Assembly: GCA_023393525.1 (NCBI GenBank)
Contig: JAEWKZ010000084.1
Coordinates: 1-64,000, forward strand
Reading direction: 5' to 3'
DNA length: 64,000 nt
Origin: Pseudomonadota bacterium
GTDB lineage: Bacteria; Desulfobacterota; Desulfovibrionia; Desulfovibrionales; Desulfomicrobiaceae
Shown here: piece after piece, positions 59,896-64,000 of the stretch
How positions within the stretch are numbered: the stretch's first letter is position 1
How the letters are laid out: the number at the start of each line of letters is the position of its first letter
Notes under the pieces: model-generated
What the model was told of the DNA's origin: nothing
The model's database searches: none
Seen by the model: only the letters and a program-made list of their open reading frames with translations
Made by a program: the position numbers and the translations under genes

Positions 59896-60063
59896 CTAAT
59901 GCTTGTGGTCCTCATGGGAAGGGACCGCCTTTTCGTCATGGGAATGCTCGTGATCGTGATCATGAGGATGGCTGTGGGTCAGATCCCCATGGGAATGCTC
60001 ATGGTCATGCTCGACCACGGTGGTCGTGGTTTTCCCTCGTAAACATCCGCAACCCTTGCACAT
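59896..60063 (-). CDS. Histidine-rich metal-binding peptide
   Basis: 55 residues. MCKGCGCLRGK (Cys triplet) is followed by a tail in which about a third of residues are His alternating with Asp/Glu (HDHEHSHGDLTHSHPHDHD and so on). This composition binds Ni, Co, Zn or Cu strongly, as in Hpn-like or HypB/CooJ tails. AAGGAGG lies 5 bases before the ATG, which supports translation. It lies between cbiX and the ZraP-like stress system, suggesting metal buffering or delivery. Confidence 0.7.
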   Translation of the reverse strand: MCKGCGCLRGKTTTTVVEHDHEHSHGDLTHSHPHDHDHEHSHDEKAVPSHEDHKH

Positions 60064-60152
60064 ATGAACCTCCTTGAGCCGCACTGGCAGGCATTTTGTG
60101 AATGATTCGAGAACGATAATCCTTTCTGCGCCAATGGCAATACCGACCATGC

Positions 60153-60166
60153 TGCAACATTTTGCA
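60153..60166. promoter_or_regulatory. Dyad, probable ZraR-type activator site
   Basis: TGCAA-CATT-TTGCA is a perfect 5-bp dyad about 128 bp upstream of the predicted sigma-54 start of the ZraP-like gene. It is the likeliest binding site for the regulator encoded at 62582-63943. Confidence 0.55.
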
Positions 60167-60261
60167 CAAGCACCCTTCCTGTGCAGCAAGCGGCACGTCC
60201 AATTGGTGAGTCCAGACCGCAAAAAATTCTTATCATTTTGGAATAAAATAACTTATTTTTT

Positions 60262-60277
60262 TGGCACATCCTCTGCT
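60262..60277 (+). promoter_or_regulatory. Sigma-54 promoter of the ZraP-like gene
   Basis: TGGCACATCCTCTGCT has GG and GC exactly 10 bases apart and a near-consensus -24 element. The predicted start is near 60288, giving about 52 bases of leader to the ATG. Confidence 0.85.
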
Positions 60278-60339
60278 ATACCGTGGTCAAGCAAACACAT
60301 TCCACTACCTCCAGAATGTAACTGCATAGGGAGTTCTTC

Positions 60340-60813
60340 ATGTACCTCAAACACCTCATCCTCGCCCTCACGCTGGTCCTGGCCCTCGCAGCCGGGGCCC
60401 AGGCCTACAGGGCCGGCTGTCCGGGACAGGGACACTACCAGGACTTCATGTCCGGCCTGACCCCCGAGCAGCGGCAGAAAGTCCAGACGCTGACTGACGA
60501 GCACCACGAGAAGCTTTTTGCCCTCCACAAGGAGCTTCTGGCGAAGCACGAAGCCATGGAGTCCCTGTTTTCGGCCACCCCAGCCGACAAGGCCGCCATA
60601 GACAAGGCCGTCTCCGAAGTGAGCGCGTTGCAGGCGCAAAAGGACAAGCTCAACGCGGATTATCGCGTCGCCCTTTCCGAAGCCGCCGGCAAGCCCGTAC
60701 CCCCTGGCTCCGGCCAGGGATGCGGTCGGATGGCCGGATGCGGAGCATACTCCAGCGGCGCCGCCCCCGGCGCCGGCTCCGCCCCCTGTTGCCCCGCCTC
60801 GAAAACACTGTAA
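60340..60813 (+). CDS. ZraP/Spy-like periplasmic metal-stress protein
   Basis: 157 residues. A signal peptide (MYLKHLILALTLVLALAAGAQA) is followed by the helical CpxP/Spy/ZraP fold, with the LTPEQRQKVQTL motif and a long helix hairpin. The C-terminal tail is rich in Gly, Cys and Pro (GQGCGRMAGCGAY ... APCCPASKTL) and could bind Zn or Cu. It probably acts as a metal-binding chaperone that dampens its own two-component system. GGGAG precedes the ATG. It is driven by a sigma-54 promoter. Confidence 0.82.
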   Translation: MYLKHLILALTLVLALAAGAQAYRAGCPGQGHYQDFMSGLTPEQRQKVQTLTDEHHEKLFALHKELLAKHEAMESLFSATPADKAAIDKAVSEVSALQAQKDKLNADYRVALSEAAGKPVPPGSGQGCGRMAGCGAYSSGAAPGAGSAPCCPASKTL

Positions 60814-60833
60814 TCGTCTCCCTCCCTCCCTCG

Positions 60834-60872
60834 AAAAGTCAAAGGCCGTACCCCCTGCGGCCTTTGACTTTT
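60834..60872 (+). terminator. Attenuator/terminator between zraP-like and kinase genes
   Basis: AAAAGTCAAAGGCCG, 9-base loop, perfect 15-bp complement ending in CTTTT. It should cut most transcripts after the ZraP-like gene, so the chaperone is made in excess over the kinase and regulator. Confidence 0.85.
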
Positions 60873-60890
60873 CCTTAAGAAGGCAAGGCC

Positions 60891-62585
60891 ATGGAACTCG
60901 TTCTCCCGACGCGCAGCAACCGCACCATCATGATGGCCACCATGGCCGTGTTCATGCTCGGCCTGGCGCTGAGCTTTTCCACGTGGCGCAATCTCCGCCA
61001 GCAGCAGGAATCCTTTCACGAACACGCCCTGGTCACTGCCCGTTCCATCGCCGCCGGGATCGAGATCAACCTGCGCCGGGAATTGCGCCTGCCCGCAACC
61101 TCCGAACACGCCAACTCGCTCCTGCACCTGCACCGCTCCCTGGCCAAGGATCTGCTCCAGGATTACGTCAAGCGCACCGACGCCCGCTTCATCGGACTCT
61201 ACAATCCCCTGGGGCATATTCTGATCTCCTCGCACAACGATCCCAAGGCCATTCAGGGCCAGTTGCCGACCATCGCCTGGGCGAGCATGGGCAGCGCGGG
61301 GGAATGGAGCGGCGAGATGAATTTCGAAGGCCAGCCCATCATGGTCCTTGGCCGAATGTCGCACCTGACCGTGGGAGTGTCGTGTCCGGACGGCCAGTGC
61401 CCTCCGGACAAGCAGCCCCCGCTTTTGCTCATCGGCGTGGACATGACCAGCCACCTGGAAGCCTTTGGCAAGTACAAGCGCACCGCCATTCTGCAAACCG
61501 GGTACATCCTGGCGGTGACCATCGTTTTCTGGATTCTGCTGCTGGGATTCCTGCAACGCAATGAACAGCGCCGCCGCCTGCAGCATCTTGAGTCCTTCAA
61601 CGCCCGCCTGCTGGACAACATGCCCGACGGCCTGCTGACCCTCGCCGCGGACGGCAAGGTCGTCGCCGCCAACCCCGCCGCGGCGGACCTCATGGGTGGC
61701 CAGGGGCTCGTCGGACAACCCCTTTCGGACCTTTTCGCGACCCTCGGGCTGGCCACAGACATCCAGCCGGGGCAGGAGTGGACAGCCCTCAAGGCTTACG
61801 ACCGACATCTGGAAATCCTGCAACTTCCCCTGAAGGATGGTTCGGGCCAGAGCCTGATGCTGGTCCGCGACCGCACCGAACTGGCCGAACTCGAACGGGA
61901 ACTGCACCGCAACGAGAAGCTCGCGGCCATCGGCCGCATGGCCGCCGGGGTGGCTCACGAAATCCGCAATCCCCTCTCGGCCCTGCGCGGATTCGCCCAG
62001 TTCTTCGCCAAGAAACTGGCCGGGAGGGATCCCGAAGAACTGTACGCGCGCACCATGGTTCAGGAGGCGGACCGCCTGAACCGGGTCATCACCGACCTGC
62101 TCTTCCTGGCCCGGCCCAGGCAGCTGGACTTCGGCCTGGTTTCGCTTGCGGAGATTTTCCGGGAAGTGCATACTCTCATGTCCATGGACGTGGCGGCCAA
62201 GAACGGTCGTCTGGAGCAGCGGATGACTGCCCAGACGGTGCTTGCCGACCGGGATGCACTGAAGCAGGCCGTCATCAACCTGCTCATGAACAGCGTGGAG
62301 GCCCTGCCCGAGGAAGGCGGCCTGATCGAGTTCGCGACCGAGGCCGATGACAGGGGCACGTGGCTGCGCATCCGGGACAATGGCCGGGGCATGACCGAGG
62401 AAGAGCGCGAGCACGCCCTGGAACCCTTTTACACCACCCGGGACAAAGGCACGGGTCTGGGCCTGGCCATCGTCCACACCATCATGCAGGAACACGGCGG
62501 AAGCATCCGGATCGAGACGCGGCCGACCGCAGGCACGGTCGTCTCGCTTTTCTTTCCGGCCAACCACAACGAGAGCAGCTCATGA
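60891..62585 (+). CDS. ZraS-like membrane sensor histidine kinase
   Basis: 564 residues. TM1 is near 13-33, a periplasmic domain of about 165 residues follows, and TM2 is near 203-223. PAS (about 235-340), HisKA with H-box GVAHEIRNPLSALRG (about 355) and HATPase (DNGRGMTEEE, GTGLGLAI) complete it. The periplasmic domain has a Cys pair CPDGQC (about 164-169), a possible metal or thiol site. It resembles E. coli ZraS, a zinc/envelope sensor. It ends in overlap with the regulator gene (ATGA). Confidence 0.88.
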   Translation: MELVLPTRSNRTIMMATMAVFMLGLALSFSTWRNLRQQQESFHEHALVTARSIAAGIEINLRRELRLPATSEHANSLLHLHRSLAKDLLQDYVKRTDARFIGLYNPLGHILISSHNDPKAIQGQLPTIAWASMGSAGEWSGEMNFEGQPIMVLGRMSHLTVGVSCPDGQCPPDKQPPLLLIGVDMTSHLEAFGKYKRTAILQTGYILAVTIVFWILLLGFLQRNEQRRRLQHLESFNARLLDNMPDGLLTLAADGKVVAANPAAADLMGGQGLVGQPLSDLFATLGLATDIQPGQEWTALKAYDRHLEILQLPLKDGSGQSLMLVRDRTELAELERELHRNEKLAAIGRMAAGVAHEIRNPLSALRGFAQFFAKKLAGRDPEELYARTMVQEADRLNRVITDLLFLARPRQLDFGLVSLAEIFREVHTLMSMDVAAKNGRLEQRMTAQTVLADRDALKQAVINLLMNSVEALPEEGGLIEFATEADDRGTWLRIRDNGRGMTEEEREHALEPFYTTRDKGTGLGLAIVHTIMQEHGGSIRIETRPTAGTVVSLFFPANHNESSS

Positions 62586-63943
62586 CCCAACAGCCCACAG
62601 TACTGGTCATCGACGACGAACCGGCGCACCGGCTCATGGTCCGCGTCGTCCTTGGCGACGCGGGGTTCAAGGTGCTGGAGTCGGACAACGGTTCGTCCGG
62701 CCTGGCCACCTTGCGCGCCAAACCCGTGGACGTCGTCCTGCTGGATATGCGCATGCCGGGAATGAGCGGTCTCGACGTGCTGCAGAAGATGCACGAGGAA
62801 GGAATGTCCACCCCCGTGATCATGCTGACCGCGTTCGGCAATGTGAGCAGCGCCGTGGAATCCATGAAAATCGGCGCCTGGGATTATCTGACCAAGCCGA
62901 CGGACAACGACGAACTCCTGGCCGTGGTCAAGAAAGCGGCGGAACATGTGCGCCTGACGCGCGAAAACCGGGACCTCAAAAAACAGATCGGCCAACTGCG
63001 CGAGACCCGAATCATCGGCAGCAGCAGGGAAATCCGCAAGGTCGTGGAGCTTATCGAGCAGGTCGGGCCCAGCGAGGCCAACGTGCTCATCCTCGGCGAA
63101 TCGGGCACGGGCAAGGAACTTGTGGCCCAGCAGCTGCACGAGCAAAGCGCCCGGGCCGCGGGGCCTCTGGTCAAGGTCAACTGCGCGGCCCTGCCCGAAA
63201 ACCTGCTGGAAAGCGAGCTTTTCGGCTACGTCCGGGGGGCGTTCACGGGCGCGGCCCAGGACAAGCCCGGCCGCTTTCAGCTGGCGGGGGGCGGCACGCT
63301 CTTTCTGGACGAAATCGGAGAACTGCCCCTGACCCTACAGGCCAAGATCCTGCGCGCCCTGCAGGAACGCATCGTCGAACCCCTCGGCGGCGTGACCCCG
63401 GTCAGCATCGACGTGCGCTTCATCGCGGCGACCAACCGCGATCTGCCGGCCATGATCGCCGACGGCAAATTCCGCGAAGACCTCTACTACCGCCTCAACG
63501 TGCTCGAAATCCACATTCCGCCGCTGCGCGAGCGCATCGAGGACATCCCCCTTCTGGTCGACTACCTGCTGGACAAGCTCGGTCGCAAGAACAACCGCCC
63601 CATCCGCACGGTCAGCCGGGAATTCCTGGATGCGCTCTGCCGCCACGAATGGCGGGGCAATGTGCGCGAACTGGAAAACGTCCTGGAACGCGCCCTCATC
63701 CTCTGCCGCACGGACATGCTCGATGTGCGGGATCTGCCTGACCATTTGCGGACTCCCGGAGCATCCGCGCCCTCCCGTCCGGGCCATCCCGGAGAAAATC
63801 CTCTGGAAACGGCCGAACGGCAGGCTTTGCAGGAAACCCTGCGCAAGTACGCCGGACACAGGGAGCGCACGGCCCAGGCCCTGGGCATCAGCCGGCGCAC
63901 CCTCCAATACCGCCTCAAGAAATACGGGCTGACCACCAAATAA
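62582..63943 (+). CDS. ZraR-like sigma-54 response regulator
   Basis: 453 residues. The receiver has DD11-12 and phospho-acceptor D55 (VLLDMRMPG), with Lys in LTKPTD. The AAA+ domain has GESGTGKE, the sigma-54 loop GAFTGA and GGGTLFLDEIGELP. The Fis-type helix-turn-helix is ERTAQALGISRRTLQYRLKKYG. It should activate the sigma-54 promoter of the ZraP-like gene through the TGCAA dyad. It is translationally coupled to its kinase. Confidence 0.92.
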   Translation: MTQQPTVLVIDDEPAHRLMVRVVLGDAGFKVLESDNGSSGLATLRAKPVDVVLLDMRMPGMSGLDVLQKMHEEGMSTPVIMLTAFGNVSSAVESMKIGAWDYLTKPTDNDELLAVVKKAAEHVRLTRENRDLKKQIGQLRETRIIGSSREIRKVVELIEQVGPSEANVLILGESGTGKELVAQQLHEQSARAAGPLVKVNCAALPENLLESELFGYVRGAFTGAAQDKPGRFQLAGGGTLFLDEIGELPLTLQAKILRALQERIVEPLGGVTPVSIDVRFIAATNRDLPAMIADGKFREDLYYRLNVLEIHIPPLRERIEDIPLLVDYLLDKLGRKNNRPIRTVSREFLDALCRHEWRGNVRELENVLERALILCRTDMLDVRDLPDHLRTPGASAPSRPGHPGENPLETAERQALQETLRKYAGHRERTAQALGISRRTLQYRLKKYGLTTK

Positions 63944-63944
63944 G

Positions 63945-63977
63945 AAAAGGCCGGCCCCTCGCGGGAACCGGCCTTTT
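63945..63977 (+). terminator. Terminator of the ZraPSR-like operon
   Basis: AAAAGGCCGG, 13-base loop, CCGGCCTTTTT. A 10-bp stem with T tract starts 2 bases after the regulator stop codon. Confidence 0.85.
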
Positions 63978-64000
63978 TCCTTCATCGCCTCAAGAATCAG

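Noticed and set aside
60064..60240. Sigma-54 promoter for the His-rich peptide gene on the minus strand
   Set aside because: The best match (TTGGACGTGCCGCTTGCT) has 11 bases between GG and GC, off by one, so no call was made.
1..64000. CRISPR arrays, tRNA or rRNA genes, prophage or IS elements
   Set aside because: No regularly spaced repeats, cloverleaf-like genes, transposase or integrase motifs were seen in any frame.

Overview
GC-rich chromosomal window whose gene content points to a sulfate-reducing Desulfovibrionales bacterium, most like Desulfomicrobium or Desulfovibrio. The signs are a YeiH-type sulfate/sulfite exporter, a SulP permease next to a TSUP exporter, three sigma-54 two-component systems, and a complete set of the genes I recall as the uncharacterised GAK system. 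No rRNA, tRNA, CRISPR array, insertion sequence or prophage was seen. This is core and lineage-specific chromosome, not a genomic island. Nothing was searched against a database: family names rest on motifs and memory.

Layout. (1) 1-9.2 kb: the tail of cheA, then a minus-strand block with a four-PAS histidine kinase, a sigma-54 response regulator, a membrane kinase with a CxxCH haem-type sensor, a small membrane protein and a YeiH exporter. The exporter has a textbook -24/-12 promoter and two tandem upstream dyads. (2) 9.2-15.5 kb: mlaA with an exported alpha/beta hydrolase, then phoB-phoR-pstB-phoU behind a Pho box. (3) 15.6-20.2 kb: an EAL-CBS-GGDEF protein, a MATE transporter, and a stand-alone domain otherwise seen fused to RluA enzymes. 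(4) 20.2-29.8 kb: a sigma-54 regulator, a kinase and a Lon protease with a receiver domain inserted in it, divergent from a sigma-54-promoted run of a 58-aa protein, a USP-like protein, SulP, a small membrane protein and TSUP. (5) 29.8-33.5 kb: Pho box and pstSCA. (6) 33.6-40 kb: a Cys-cluster protein, Hsp20, Ptb-like and IlvH-like proteins, threonine catabolism (kbl, tdh) and an Lrp regulator, with a large inverted repeat between kbl and tdh. (7) 40-46.3 kb: a 797-aa unknown, phosphatidylserine decarboxylase, an Lgt-like protein and a periplasmic unknown, divergent from a DedA protein, with Pho boxes facing both ways. (8) 46.3-55.1 kb: radical SAM, HU-like, and the GAK set (CofD-like, HprK-like, ATP-grasp, PhoU-phosphotransferase fusion, two amphi-Trp proteins, PHP-like, XXXCH) behind a triple Pho box. 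(9) 55.2-64 kb: PHP-glycosyltransferase, PIN-PhoH, DksA-like, CbiX, a His-rich peptide, and a ZraP-ZraS-ZraR-like system with a sigma-54 promoter.

Two themes tie the window together. First, sulfur-oxyanion transport appears to be under sigma-54 two-component control at two separate loci, one of which adds a phosphorylatable Lon protease. Second, Pho boxes (7-bp repeats at 11-bp phase) precede phoB, pstS, the GAK operon, the phospholipid-gene operon and dedA. This suggests that phosphate limitation drives both uptake and a poorly known envelope or polymer programme.
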